Assembly (NCBI GenBank): GCA_050295975.1
Contig: JBNKQR010000009.1
Coordinates: 4,282 to 68,281, forward strand
Length of the DNA stretch: 64,000 bases
Origin: JAPHTQ01 sp050295975
GTDB taxonomy: Bacteria; Pseudomonadota; Gammaproteobacteria; Thiohalomonadales; Thiohalomonadaceae
Reading direction: 5' to 3'
Part shown: piece after piece, positions 1 to 9,028 of the stretch
Numbering within the stretch: the first letter of the stretch is position 1
Layout of the letters: every line of letters begins with the position of its first letter
Notes under the pieces: generated by a model
Database searches by the model: none
The model's input: the letters and a program-made list of their open reading frames with translations, nothing else
What the model was told of the DNA's origin: nothing
Translations under genes and position numbers: made by a program

Positions 1-1
1 G

Positions 2-370
2 ATAGCACTTAACCTCAAGCGCAAGCGAATTACCGATAGCTTACAAAAGCAGTTTAATGATAGCTTCAGCACCAAGAATTTCTCGCTTGCGCGTGAACAG
101 TTAAGTGCTCTCAATGATGCAGGATTAAGTTCATCTGAATACAGGACACTACAGAAGAAACTTCAGAAGGCAACAGATCAAGAAGTCACGCGACTGATGC
201 GTGGGGGGGTCAACGCCTACAGTCGCGGCCAGTTCGAACAGGCAGTAAAAAACTGGCAGCAGGTGCTGGTATTGCAACCGAACAACAAACAGGCCAAAGA
301 GAGTCTACAAAGGGCAGAAAAGGTTCTTGAGCGTCTGAAAGAGCTGCGCATCAAACAGACCGCTGAGTAA
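2..370 (+). CDS. TPR-containing protein, C-terminal part (5' end outside window)
   Basis: An open frame runs in from the left edge and stops at TAA 368-370, giving about 122 residues of a C-terminus. The sequence is basic and helical. It includes a stretch reading RGVNAYSRGQFEQAVKNWQQ and then VLVLQPNNKQAKESL, which is the A/B helix pattern and N/P turn of a tetratricopeptide repeat; an earlier helical pair (FSTKNFSLAREQLSALNDAG) looks like a degenerate second repeat. TPRs mediate protein-protein contacts, so a scaffold or secretion/assembly role is possible, but the N-terminal domain that would decide the family is not in the window. It is convergent with parC and shares the hairpin at 394-415. 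Confidence 0.7.
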   Translation: MALNLKRKRITDSLQKQFNDSFSTKNFSLAREQLSALNDAGLSSSEYRTLQKKLQKATDQEVTRLMRGGVNAYSRGQFEQAVKNWQQVLVLQPNNKQAKESLQRAEKVLERLKELRIKQTAE

Positions 371-393
371 CTCTCATCCCAACTGAAATTGAA

Positions 394-415
394 AAGCCGC
401 CTTTTTGGGCGGCTT
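394..415. terminator. Hairpin terminator between TPR gene and parC
   Basis: AAGCCGCC, a T-rich loop and GGCGGCTT form an 8-bp perfect stem 24 bases after the TPR gene stop and 26 bases from the parC stop. A short T-rich run follows on the minus strand (GGCTTTTC), so it probably works mainly for parC and perhaps in both directions. Confidence 0.7.
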
Positions 416-440
416 CTCCATTCTCGGGCCTGGCCCTCTC

Positions 441-2693
441 CTACTCTTCAATACCTACCGCATCGACCTTCTGGAAACCTCGCGGCAATTTATTACCGCG
501 GCGGCCACGTTCACCAAGATAGTGCTCCAGATCAACGCCCTTAAGCGTGATATGACGCTTGCCCGCGTAGACCACCAGGCCACGACCACCACTTAACACC
601 GCAGTACCCACCACATACTCTTCCCGGGTTGATGCCTTGGCCGACGGAATACCGATGATCTTGTTGCCCTTGCCCCGAGGCATTTGTGGCAGCTCCCTGA
701 TGGGGAAGACTAGCAAGCGCCCCTCATTGGTCACCGCCGCAACCAGGTCGGTATCGTAGTCAATGACGCGTTGCGGTGTGCTCACCCTGGCGCCACTCGG
801 GAGTTTTAGGACTGCCTTGCCCGCCTTGTTACGTCCCTGCAGGTCTTCCAGCTTGGCCACGAAACCATAACCCGCATCGCTGGCAAGCAGATAGGTATCC
901 TGGTCACCGCCCATCATCACCGCCTCAAAGGTGGCGCCCGCGATGGGGTTTACCCGACCGGTCAGGGGTTCGCCCTGACCTCGTGCCGATGGCAAGGTGT
1001 GTGCGGGAACGGAATAGCTGCGTCCAGTTGAATCGAGGAAGGTGGCCAACTGATTGCTCTTACCACTGGCGCTATCCTTATAGCCATCGCCAGACTTGTA
1101 GCTGAGGCCACTGGCATCTACATCGTGACCCTTGGCGGCCCGTATCCACCCTTTCTCTGACAGAACCACAGTAACCGGCTCTGCGGCTATCAGCGCTGTC
1201 TCGTCCATCGCCTGAGCTGCTTCACGTTCTACCAGCGGAGAGCGACGCTCATCGCCATACTCTTCAGCATCGGCAATCAATTCATTCTTCACCAACGTCT
1301 TGAGGCGGCGGTCAGAACCGAGGATTTTCTCAAGCTCCGCTTTCTCTGTCGCCAGCTCGTCCTGTTCACCGCGGATCTTCATCTCCTCCAGCCGGGCCAG
1401 TTGGCGCAGGCGGGTGTCGAGAATGAAATCGGCCTGGGTCTCGCTCAGTTTGAAGCGCTTCATTAACTTCTTTTTCGGCTCATCCTCGGTGCGGATGATC
1501 TGGATCACTTCGTCGAGATTGAGGAACGCGATAAGCAAGCCATCAAGCAGGTGTAGTCGTTTGTCGACCTTCTCCAGGCGATGCTCCAGACGACGACGTA
1601 CCGTTAGCTGACGGAACTTGAGCCACTCCTGCAGCATCTGCTTCAGATTCTTTACCTGGGGCCGACCGTCGAGGCCGATGACGTTCATATTGACCCGGTA
1701 GCTCTTCTCCAGATCGGTGGTTGCGAACAGATGGGCCATCAACTGCTCCAGGTCGATACGATTGGAGCGCGGTACGATCACCAGGCGGGTCGGGTTTTCG
1801 TGGTCCGATTCATCGCGCAGGTCTTCAACCATCGGCAGCTTCTTCGCCTGCATCTGCGCGGCGATCTGCTCCAGCATCTTGGCGCCAGAGACCTGATGCG
1901 GCAGTGAGGTGATGACGATGTCGCCATCCTCCCTCTCCCAGCGCGCACGCATACGTACGCTTCCATTGCCACTCTGGTACATCTTCAGCAGGTCACTGCG
2001 TGGGGTGATGATCTCAGCATCGGTTGGGTAGTCCGGCCCCTGTACATGCTCACACAGCTCTTCAAGAGTGGTTTTAGGCGCATCCAGCAGGCGTACACAG
2101 GCGCTAGCCACCTCACGCAGGTTATGCGGCGGGATATCGGTCGCCATGCCCACGGCGATGCCCGTAGTGCCGTTAAGTAATACATTGGGAACGCGTGAAG
2201 GCAGCACCTTCGGCTCGTCCAGGGTGCCATCGAAATTGGGTGACCAGTCGACCGTCCCCATCCCCACTTCAGAGAGCAGCAGCTCAGAGAAGCGGGCCAG
2301 GCGCGCCTCGGTATATCGCATCGCGGCGAACGACTTGGGATCGTCGGGGGCACCCCAGTTCCCCTGCCCATCCACCAGCGGATAACGGTAGGAGAAGGGT
2401 TGTGCCATCAACACCATCGCCTCGTAACAGGCGGAATCGCCGTGTGGATGGTATTTACCCAGCACATCACCGACGGTACGTGCCGACTTCTTATACTTCG
2501 ACTCAGCCTTCAGGCCCAGCTCCGACATGGCGTAGATAATGCGCCGCTGCACCGGCTTGAGACCGTCGCCGATGTTGGGCAGGGCACGGTCCATAATCAC
2601 GTACATCGAGTAGTCGAGATAGGCCTTTTCGGTAAAGTCCCGTAGCGGCTGCTGCTCGACGCCGTCGTAACTGATTTCGGTTGTATCGCTCAT
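441..2693 (-). CDS. parC: DNA topoisomerase IV subunit A
   Basis: 750 residues, the usual ParC length (E. coli 752). ParC is the DNA-breakage subunit of topoisomerase IV, which decatenates sister chromosomes together with ParE. The N-terminal winged-helix region holds the quinolone-pocket segment KYHPHGDSACYEAMV, with the susceptible-type Ser87 and Glu91 (E. coli Ser80/Glu84). The catalytic tyrosine is Tyr127 in AAMRYTEARL. A long coiled-coil tower follows, and then the C-terminal beta-pinwheel with a GYKDSASGKSNQ-type repeat region. GyrA was considered, but the length, the missing GyrA-box and the adjacent parE favour ParC. It lies 42 bases downstream of parE on the same strand, so the two are likely co-transcribed. 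Confidence 0.97.
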   Translation of the reverse strand: MSDTTEISYDGVEQQPLRDFTEKAYLDYSMYVIMDRALPNIGDGLKPVQRRIIYAMSELGLKAESKYKKSARTVGDVLGKYHPHGDSACYEAMVLMAQPFSYRYPLVDGQGNWGAPDDPKSFAAMRYTEARLARFSELLLSEVGMGTVDWSPNFDGTLDEPKVLPSRVPNVLLNGTTGIAVGMATDIPPHNLREVASACVRLLDAPKTTLEELCEHVQGPDYPTDAEIITPRSDLLKMYQSGNGSVRMRARWEREDGDIVITSLPHQVSGAKMLEQIAAQMQAKKLPMVEDLRDESDHENPTRLVIVPRSNRIDLEQLMAHLFATTDLEKSYRVNMNVIGLDGRPQVKNLKQMLQEWLKFRQLTVRRRLEHRLEKVDKRLHLLDGLLIAFLNLDEVIQIIRTEDEPKKKLMKRFKLSETQADFILDTRLRQLARLEEMKIRGEQDELATEKAELEKILGSDRRLKTLVKNELIADAEEYGDERRSPLVEREAAQAMDETALIAAEPVTVVLSEKGWIRAAKGHDVDASGLSYKSGDGYKDSASGKSNQLATFLDSTGRSYSVPAHTLPSARGQGEPLTGRVNPIAGATFEAVMMGGDQDTYLLASDAGYGFVAKLEDLQGRNKAGKAVLKLPSGARVSTPQRVIDYDTDLVAAVTNEGRLLVFPIRELPQMPRGKGNKIIGIPSAKASTREEYVVGTAVLSGGRGLVVYAGKRHITLKGVDLEHYLGERGRRGNKLPRGFQKVDAVGIEE

Positions 2694-2735
2694 CTTTGCT
2701 ATCCGTTGTAATTAGTTGCTGCGCGGGGGATGAGG

Positions 2736-4622
2736 TTACACCTCAGCCATATCGCCTTTTTTCTCCAGCCACACACGCCGTTCAGCAGCACGCTTCTTGG
2801 CCAGTAACATATCCATGATCTTGTTGGTGTCATCGCCCGCTTCGATGGTCAACTGCACCAGACGGCGGGTGTCGGGGGCCAGGGTGGTCTCACGCAACTG
2901 CTTCGGGTTCATTTCACCGAGGCCCTTGAATCGGGTTACCGATACCTTGCCGCGTTTCTTCTCCGCGGCGATGCGATCCAGCACCCCCTTACGTTCCGCC
3001 TCATCAAGGGCATAGAAGGTCTCCTGACCGATGTCGATACGGAACAGCGGTGGCATCGCCATGTAGATGTGGCCGGCCTGTACCAGTGGCCGGAAGTGAC
3101 GCACGAACAGGGCGCAGAGGAGCGTGGCAATATGCAGCCCGTCAGAGTCCGCATCAGCGAGGATGCAGATCTTGCCGTAACGCAGCCCCTCCAGCTTGTC
3201 GGAGCCGGGGTCGACACCGATGGCGATGGCGATATCGTGCACCTCCTGGGAGGCCAGTACCTGATTCGGATCCACCTCCCAGGTGTTCAGGATCTTGCCG
3301 CGCAACGGCATGATCGCCTGGAAGCCTTTATCCCGCGCCTGCTTGGCGGAGCCGCCCGCAGAGTCACCCTCCACCAGGAAGAGCTCGGTGCGAGCCAGAT
3401 CGGTACCGGAGCAGTCGGCCAGCTTGCCTGGCAGTGCCGGGCCCTGGGTGATCTTCTTGCGCGCCACTTTCTTGCCTGCGCGCAGACGGTTCTGGGCGCT
3501 TGAGATAGCCAGTTCGGCTAACTGCTCACCCAGGTCGTGATGCTGATTGAGCCAGAGAGAGAAGGCGTCCTTGACCACACCGGAGACAAAGGCGGCACAC
3601 TCGCGAGATGAGAGGCGCTCCTTGGTCTGACCGGAGAATTGAGGGTCCTCCAGCTTAACCGACAGGATATAGCTGACCTTGTCCCACACATCCTCGGGGG
3701 CCAGTTTGACCCCGCGCGGCAGCAGGTTTCGAAATTCGCAAAACTCGCGTATTGCCTCGGTCAGGCCGGTACGCAGACCGTTGACGTGGGTACCGCCCTG
3801 AGCGGTCGGCACCAGGTTTACGTAGCTCTCGGTGACCGCCTCGCCCCCCTCCGGTAGCCAGGCCAGGGCCCAGTCCACCGCCTCGGTGGTTCCCGCCATG
3901 CTGCCGAGGAACGGCTCTTCGGGCAGAGTCATAGCTTGCTGTAACTCATCGATCAGGTAATCACGCAGCCCGTCTTCGTAGTACCACTCCTCTTTTTCAC
4001 CGCTGGCCTCATCGGTGAAACGGATGCGCAGCCCGGGGCATAGCACCGCCTTGGCGCGCAGCACATGGCGCAGGCGCGGCACGGAGAACTTGGCAGAATC
4101 AAAATACTTGGCGTCGGGCCAGAAATGTAGGGTAGTGCCGGTGTTGCGCTTACCGACAGTACCGATCTCCTTCAGCTTGGAGGACTTTTCGCCGCCCTTG
4201 AAGGCGATGGCGTACTCTTTGCCATCACGGCGGATCTTCACCTCCAGCTTCTTCGACAGGGCATTAACCACCGAGACCCCGACCCCGTGCAGACCACCGG
4301 AGAACTGATAGTTCTTGTTGGAGAACTTACCGCCCGCGTGGAGCTTGGTGAGGATCACCTCGACCCCGGGGATCTTCTCCCGTGGGTGGATGTCCACCGG
4401 CATGCCGCGGCCGTCGTCGGTGACCGACAGTGACTGATCCTTGAACAGGGTCACCTCAATGGTACCGGCGTGACCGGCGATCGCCTCGTCCACCGAGTTA
4501 TCGATCACCTCCTGGGCGAGGTGGTTGGGCCGTTCGGTCTGGGTGTACATGCCGGGGCGCTTGCGCACCGGTTCTAGCCCGGAAAGGACTTCTATCGACT
4601 CTGCTGTGTATTCGTTGGCCAT
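2736..4622 (-). CDS. parE: DNA topoisomerase IV subunit B
   Basis: ATPase subunit of topoisomerase IV. The start at 4622 (MANEYTAESIEVLSGLEPVRK) is preferred because it matches the family N-terminus; a longer frame to 4718 adds 32 residues unlike any ParE. The result is 628 residues, as in E. coli (630). Visible features are the GHKL ATPase motifs (VIDNSVDEAIAGHA; DDGRGMPVDIH; GGLHGVGVSVVNALS), the GTHVNGLRTGL lid region, and the Toprim metal site (ELFLVEGDSAGGSAKQ and DADSDGLHIATLL). The C-terminal Toprim/WHD core contains RFKGLGEMNPKQL. It is upstream of parC with a short gap, and a purC terminator lies upstream of it. Confidence 0.97.
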   Translation of the reverse strand: MANEYTAESIEVLSGLEPVRKRPGMYTQTERPNHLAQEVIDNSVDEAIAGHAGTIEVTLFKDQSLSVTDDGRGMPVDIHPREKIPGVEVILTKLHAGGKFSNKNYQFSGGLHGVGVSVVNALSKKLEVKIRRDGKEYAIAFKGGEKSSKLKEIGTVGKRNTGTTLHFWPDAKYFDSAKFSVPRLRHVLRAKAVLCPGLRIRFTDEASGEKEEWYYEDGLRDYLIDELQQAMTLPEEPFLGSMAGTTEAVDWALAWLPEGGEAVTESYVNLVPTAQGGTHVNGLRTGLTEAIREFCEFRNLLPRGVKLAPEDVWDKVSYILSVKLEDPQFSGQTKERLSSRECAAFVSGVVKDAFSLWLNQHHDLGEQLAELAISSAQNRLRAGKKVARKKITQGPALPGKLADCSGTDLARTELFLVEGDSAGGSAKQARDKGFQAIMPLRGKILNTWEVDPNQVLASQEVHDIAIAIGVDPGSDKLEGLRYGKICILADADSDGLHIATLLCALFVRHFRPLVQAGHIYMAMPPLFRIDIGQETFYALDEAERKGVLDRIAAEKKRGKVSVTRFKGLGEMNPKQLRETTLAPDTRRLVQLTIEAGDDTNKIMDMLLAKKRAAERRVWLEKKGDMAEV

Positions 4623-4737
4623 TGCGCTCTGGATTCTTGGTATGGAACAAACCGCGCCATCATAGCGCAAAATTCCCCACCGATGACAAACTGGCGGGGA
4701 GAGTGTGACCGGATTCAATCACCGGCTCTAATATGAA

Positions 4738-4769
4738 AACAGGCGAACGACTTTTGCCGTTCGCCTGTT
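4738..4769 (-). terminator. Strong hairpin downstream of purC
   Basis: A 12-bp perfect stem (AACAGGCGAACG / CGTTCGCCTGTT) with an 8-base loop, followed on the minus strand by TTTTC. It lies 21 bases after the purC stop and before parE, so it should end purC transcription and separate it from parE-parC. Confidence 0.8.
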
Positions 4770-4790
4770 GTTGTATCGCGTGCAGAAGGG

Positions 4791-5504
4791 TTAATCCAGC
4801 TTCACACCCAGGCGCCGTGCCACCTCTTCGTAGGCCTCCACCACACCACCCAGGCCCTGGCGGAAGCGGTCCTTATCCAGCTTCTCTCGGGTCTCCTTGT
4901 CCCACAGGCGGCAGCCGTCTGGGGAGAATTCGTCGCCCAGCACCACCTCACCGTGGAAACGGCCAAACTCCAGCTTGTAGTCGACCAGCAGCATACCGCC
5001 ATCGAGGAACAGCTTTTTCAGTACCTCGTTGACCTTGAAGGTGAGACTCTTCATCTGTTCGATCTCATCTTCCGTCGCCCAGCCGAAGGTGCGAATGTGG
5101 TAATCGTTGATCATCGGGTCGTGCAGCGCATCATTTTTGAGGAAGAACTCGAAGGTGGGCGGGTTGAGGTCCATGCCATCCTCAACACCGAGACGACGTA
5201 CGATGGAACCAGCAGCGATATTACGCACCACACACTCTACCGGCATCATGTCCAGATTTTTCACCAGCGCCTCTTCATCGGAGAGCAGCTTGATGAAGTG
5301 GGTTTTGACCCCGGCCTCCTCCAGCTTCTGCATGATGAAGGCGTTGAACTTGTTGTTCACCATCCCCTTGCGTTCAAGCTGCTCTACCTTCTCGCCATCA
5401 AAGGCAGAGGTGTCGTTGCGAAAGTGCAGGATCAGCTGCTCTGCGTCCTCAGTGGTGTAGACCGATTTCGCCTTGCCCGCATACAGTTCAGCCTTCTTTT
5501 CCAT
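4791..5504 (-). CDS. purC: Phosphoribosylaminoimidazole-succinocarboxamide synthase
   Basis: 237 residues, the same length as E. coli PurC. It ligates aspartate to CAIR with ATP to form SAICAR in purine synthesis. Family landmarks are the N-terminal ELYAGKAKSVY ATP-binding loop, the FRNDTSAFDGEK motif, VVRNIAAGSIVRRLG, and LLVDYKLEFGRFHGEVVLGDEFSPDGCRLWD with the substrate and metal ligands. The start has a GAGGAACGAC Shine-Dalgarno-like stretch. It closes the dapA-bamC-MBL-purC array, which matches the E. coli dapA-bamC-purC order with one extra gene inserted. Confidence 0.98.
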   Translation of the reverse strand: MEKKAELYAGKAKSVYTTEDAEQLILHFRNDTSAFDGEKVEQLERKGMVNNKFNAFIMQKLEEAGVKTHFIKLLSDEEALVKNLDMMPVECVVRNIAAGSIVRRLGVEDGMDLNPPTFEFFLKNDALHDPMINDYHIRTFGWATEDEIEQMKSLTFKVNEVLKKLFLDGGMLLVDYKLEFGRFHGEVVLGDEFSPDGCRLWDKETREKLDKDRFRQGLGGVVEAYEEVARRLGVKLD

Positions 5505-5536
5505 CGTCGTTCCTCAATCTTGCCAGGTCGTGATAA

Positions 5537-6304
5537 TTAATTGATTTCGCGCCAGGAGAGGCCGTTCTCCTGATCGGCCATTGCAATCCAGTCGGTTTCG
5601 CAACCCAATGCATCACTCAGCGCTGCAGCGGCCAGTTCCGGTGCATTATTGGTCTCGCTCAGGTGCGCCGCAACCAGATGTTTTAGCGCTGAGGTATCCA
5701 GCTGTTGCAGGATCGCTGCCGCCTGTTCATTACTCAGGTGGCCCAGGGCACTAGCAACCCGCTGCTGCAGGTAGAGCGGATAGGGTCCGTTGCGCAGCAT
5801 CTCCGGGTCATGATTACACTCCAGAATCAGTGCGTCACAGCCACTCAGTTGCTTCAGAATATGCGGTGTGGCGAGACCGGTATCGGTCAGTATCCCCAAG
5901 CGACTGGCACCGTTACTGAAGACAAACTGGCATGGTTCACGCGCATCATGCGGCACAGGAAACGGCTGAACCAAAAGCTCGCCGATGCTAAACCCCGCAT
6001 GACAGTTCAGCAGATGCCGCTCCGGCAACTCTCCAAGCCGTTTCTCCGCAGCTCGCGCTGTACCGGTGGTCAACCAGATCGGCAACTTATATTTTCGTGC
6101 CAGTGCCCCGGCTCCGCCGAGGTGATCATTGTGCTCGTGAGTCAGCACGATGGCACTAAGGGAAGTTCCCTCCACGCCTAGTCGTGCCATGCGTCGCTCC
6201 AGTTCACGCACGGAGAAACCACAATCTACCAGCACCCGGGTCCTCCCCTGTTCAATCAGGGTAGCGTTACCCTTGCTACCACTGCCAAACAGGGCAAAAC
6301 GCAT
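5537..6304 (-). CDS. MBL-fold metallo-hydrolase (YycJ/WalJ-like)
   Basis: 255 residues of a single metallo-beta-lactamase domain. The zinc motif is THEHNDHLGG (HxHxDH) near residues 55-65, preceded by the family opening GSGSKGNATLIE and LVDCGFS. Further ligands are in VPHDA and the ILTDTGLA segment, and AAHLSETNN lies near the C-terminus. The opening SxGSKGNxT and the length resemble the YycJ/WalJ group of small MBL hydrolases, some of which are phosphodiesterases or exonucleases. The substrate here cannot be read from the sequence. It starts 2 bases after the bamC stop and precedes purC, so it is translationally linked to an envelope gene and a purine gene. Confidence 0.85.
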   Translation of the reverse strand: MRFALFGSGSKGNATLIEQGRTRVLVDCGFSVRELERRMARLGVEGTSLSAIVLTHEHNDHLGGAGALARKYKLPIWLTTGTARAAEKRLGELPERHLLNCHAGFSIGELLVQPFPVPHDAREPCQFVFSNGASRLGILTDTGLATPHILKQLSGCDALILECNHDPEMLRNGPYPLYLQQRVASALGHLSNEQAAAILQQLDTSALKHLVAAHLSETNNAPELAAAALSDALGCETDWIAMADQENGLSWREIN

Positions 6305-6306
6305 CG

Positions 6307-7362
6307 TTATTGGAGTGACTCCTGCAGACGCTTCAGAAGCACCACAGCCAGCTTCTCATCAACCGGCTTGCCTTGCTCATCCAGCAGGCGAACGGTAGTG
6401 CTCTTGTCGCCGGAAATTTTAAGCTGCCACTGCTTACCGGTGGATTTCTCCTTGCCGCTAAACATGCTGCTAAACCAGTTTTTATCCTTTGCTGCCTGAA
6501 GTGACTCGACACGGGAGATGAAATAGAGACCCTTGCTGCGATTACGATCCTCTACCACCAGACCGATGCGATCCAGCGCCAACCCTACCAGGCGCCAGGA
6601 ACGGCTGAAGTTCTCTTTCAATACTAGATGATCGCCCTTGAGCTGTGTCTTCGAATCAGTCTGCTTTGGCTGGGCCTGCAACACCGCCTTGGCAACGTCC
6701 ATATCTCCACCAAGGAATAGTACCAGTCGGTTCAGGATCTCGTTCTCCAGCTCTGGATCAGAGGGACGCCACTTCCATTCGGTCTGAGCAAACCCGTCCG
6801 TCTCACCGACCACTGTCTCTTTCATACCGTAGTGGGTAAGAAACAGCTCGGTGCGATTCTTGCCGGTCGGTTCAACACGCATACGGTATTTGTCGCGGGT
6901 ATCTGCAGCGTAGGCATTTTTGAATACCTTCTTTATCGCATCAGCGATGAAACCGCCCGGAGCATCGGCGCGGTTCTCCCCCCACTCGGTCTCCATAATG
7001 CCAAGCTTCGGCTCATCTTCGACCAGTTGCAGGCCGATGGTGGGCCAGAATTTGCGCAGTTGTGGCCAGAGTTTAGCGGTACTGGCATCGATCACCAGCC
7101 AACGGGTACTACCATCACGCGCTATGCGAATGCCTTTACCGCGTAACAGCTTGCGCCCTTCAATGCTCGCAACACTGTTTACCACAGGGATGTTCTCGGT
7201 ACCGGTATCCATTGGTGTACTCAGGTCCGGCGGCACTTCCAGAGGTGGCAGGGTTTTGGCGCCTTCATAATCGATGCGGCCATTACTGGCGCCACCGCTA
7301 CAGGCTAACAGGGCAAAGCAGGCTACTGCCAACAGGGGCAAACGGTAGTAATCAACAGTCAA
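6307..7362 (-). CDS. bamC: Outer membrane protein assembly factor BamC (lipoprotein)
   Basis: 351 residues (E. coli BamC 344). BamC is a lipoprotein of the BAM complex that inserts beta-barrel proteins into the outer membrane. The signal sequence ends in a lipobox LLAC with the lipidated Cys21. It is followed by an extended segment, DYEGAKTLPPLEVPPDLSTP, which in the family wraps along BamD. Two helix-grip domains follow: an N-terminal one with TRWLVIDASTAKLWPQLRKFW and METEWGENRADAP, and a C-terminal one with RSWRLVGLALDRIGLVVEDRNRSKGLYFISR. It sits between dapA and the MBL hydrolase, as expected from dapA-bamC synteny. Confidence 0.95.
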   Translation of the reverse strand: MTVDYYRLPLLAVACFALLACSGGASNGRIDYEGAKTLPPLEVPPDLSTPMDTGTENIPVVNSVASIEGRKLLRGKGIRIARDGSTRWLVIDASTAKLWPQLRKFWPTIGLQLVEDEPKLGIMETEWGENRADAPGGFIADAIKKVFKNAYAADTRDKYRMRVEPTGKNRTELFLTHYGMKETVVGETDGFAQTEWKWRPSDPELENEILNRLVLFLGGDMDVAKAVLQAQPKQTDSKTQLKGDHLVLKENFSRSWRLVGLALDRIGLVVEDRNRSKGLYFISRVESLQAAKDKNWFSSMFSGKEKSTGKQWQLKISGDKSTTVRLLDEQGKPVDEKLAVVLLKRLQESLQ

Positions 7363-7374
7363 TCTATTTTCCTC

Positions 7375-8250
7375 TTACAGCACACCTGCGGCCTTGAGGG
7401 CCTGGCGTACAGTATCGTGGTATTTCTCAGAAAGTGGGGTCAACGGCAGGCGTATACCTGACGGAATCAACCCCATCTCGTACATGGCCCATTTGACCGG
7501 GATCGGGTTGGCCTCGACAAACAGGTTTTTATGTACCGGCATCAAACGTTCGTTTATCTCACCAGCATGGGTAAAGTCTCCGCTCAGGGCAGCAGCACAC
7601 ATATCGTGCATAGCGCGAGGTGCTACGTTGGCGGTCACGGAGATTCCGCCTTTACCGCCAAGTCGTATCAGGTCAAGGGTAGTGGCGTCGTCACCGCTGA
7701 AGACATCGATTTTGTCAGCACAGCGCTCAATCAGTTCCTTGCCGCGCACCATGTCACCGGTAGCATCTTTAATACCGACAATGTTTGAAATCGATGCCAG
7801 ACGCTCCACCGTCTCATTCAGCATGTCGCAGGCAGTGCGCCCCGGTACGTTATACAGGATCTGCGGGACAGGTACTGCCTCGGCAACCGTCTTGAAGTGC
7901 TGGTAGAGCCCCTCCTGAGTCGGCTTATTGTAGTAGGGGGTCACTAGCAGACAAGCGTCGGCCCCCGCCTGCATTGCACAACGTGTCAGGTCGATGGCCT
8001 CGCGGGTAGAGTTGGCACCGGTACCGGCAATGATTGGCAGACGCCCCTTACTCAGCTCCACCGCACGACGGAGCAGCTCACAATGCTCTTTGTGATCCAG
8101 GGTTGCCGACTCGCCAGTGGTCCCGACCACGACCAGAGCGTCGGTGCCGCTCTCCACATGGAACTCCACCAGTTGGGCAAAGCTCTGCTCATCGATGGCA
8201 CCATCGTCCCGCATGGGGGTAACCAGAGCCACCATACTGCCGTGAAACAT
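7375..8250 (-). CDS. dapA: 4-hydroxy-tetrahydrodipicolinate synthase
   Basis: Condenses pyruvate with aspartate semialdehyde in lysine/diaminopimelate synthesis. The start at 8250 (MFHGSMVALVTPMRDDG) gives 291 residues, as in the family (E. coli 292); a longer frame to 8340 adds an unrelated leader. A CTGGAG ribosome site lies 8 bases upstream of this ATG. Motifs: the GTTGESATL pyruvate loop, the YNVPGRTACD tyrosine, and the Schiff-base lysine in IVGIKDATGDM. It heads the dapA-bamC-MBL-purC array and is divergent from gcvR, with a 193-bp gap for both promoters. Confidence 0.97.
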   Translation of the reverse strand: MFHGSMVALVTPMRDDGAIDEQSFAQLVEFHVESGTDALVVVGTTGESATLDHKEHCELLRRAVELSKGRLPIIAGTGANSTREAIDLTRCAMQAGADACLLVTPYYNKPTQEGLYQHFKTVAEAVPVPQILYNVPGRTACDMLNETVERLASISNIVGIKDATGDMVRGKELIERCADKIDVFSGDDATTLDLIRLGGKGGISVTANVAPRAMHDMCAAALSGDFTHAGEINERLMPVHKNLFVEANPIPVKWAMYEMGLIPSGIRLPLTPLSEKYHDTVRQALKAAGVL

Positions 8251-8443
8251 ACACCACTCCAGAAAGGGGAAAATCAATCGTGCATGGTACTTGGGCGCCC
8301 ACTTTCTGACAAGAGAACGGCGACAAATCAAAAGCAGCAACCCCCAGTGTGGCTGGATGCAGCGGCGAGAAATGGTGATAGACTAGAATTCCCTGACGGC
8401 CACAGTGCCAAAGAAAGAAGCTTTGCCGGAGAACCCGTAAATA

Positions 8444-8986
8444 ATGAATTCCACCACCAGGCAGTATTTGGTCATTTCCGCCCTGGGCGAAGACAGACCG
8501 GGCATCGTCAAGAACATCACCCGCCCGATTACCGAAGCCGGGGCCAACATCCTCGACAGCCGCATGACCATCCTCGGTGGTGAGTTCGCCATTCTGATGA
8601 TGATAGAGGGGAGCTGGGATACCCTGGCAAAACTGGAGAACCTTCTCCCCTCACTGCAAAAGAAACTGGATCTTACAATCCTTAGCAAGCGCACCAGTGA
8701 CCAGCGCCAGGACCCAAGCTCCCTGCCCTACTCCGCAAATATTGTTTCACTGGACCATCCGGGGATCGTCACTCACCTTGCGGAATTCTTCTCTAACCGC
8801 AATATCAACATTCAGGACCTCTATACCGACAGCTACAACGCGCCCCACACCGGTACACCGATGTTTACCGCCACCCTGACGGTGAATATCCCCGGCAATA
8901 TATCTATCGCGGCGCTGCGTGAAGAGTTCCTCGATTTTTGTGATAGTCTCAATCTTGATGGCATCCTTGAACCGAGTAAGAGCTAG
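8444..8986 (+). CDS. gcvR: ACT-domain protein, glycine cleavage system repressor GcvR-like
   Basis: 180 residues with two ACT domains. The first is near residues 8-80 (LVISALGEDRPGIVKNITRPITEAGANILDSRMTILGGEF) and the second near 95-170 (NIVSLDHPGIVTHLAEFFSNRNINIQDLYT). This is the architecture of GcvR, which binds glycine and holds the activator GcvA in a repressing state. The position divergent from dapA and directly upstream of bcp is the same as in E. coli and supports the assignment. There is no DNA-binding domain, consistent with action through GcvA. No gcvA or gcv operon is in the window, so the exact target is inferred. Confidence 0.88.
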   Translation: MNSTTRQYLVISALGEDRPGIVKNITRPITEAGANILDSRMTILGGEFAILMMIEGSWDTLAKLENLLPSLQKKLDLTILSKRTSDQRQDPSSLPYSANIVSLDHPGIVTHLAEFFSNRNINIQDLYTDSYNAPHTGTPMFTATLTVNIPGNISIAALREEFLDFCDSLNLDGILEPSKS

Positions 8987-9028
8987 CTGGTCAGAACGGG
9001 AAACAGCACATATGGAGAATCACAGGCG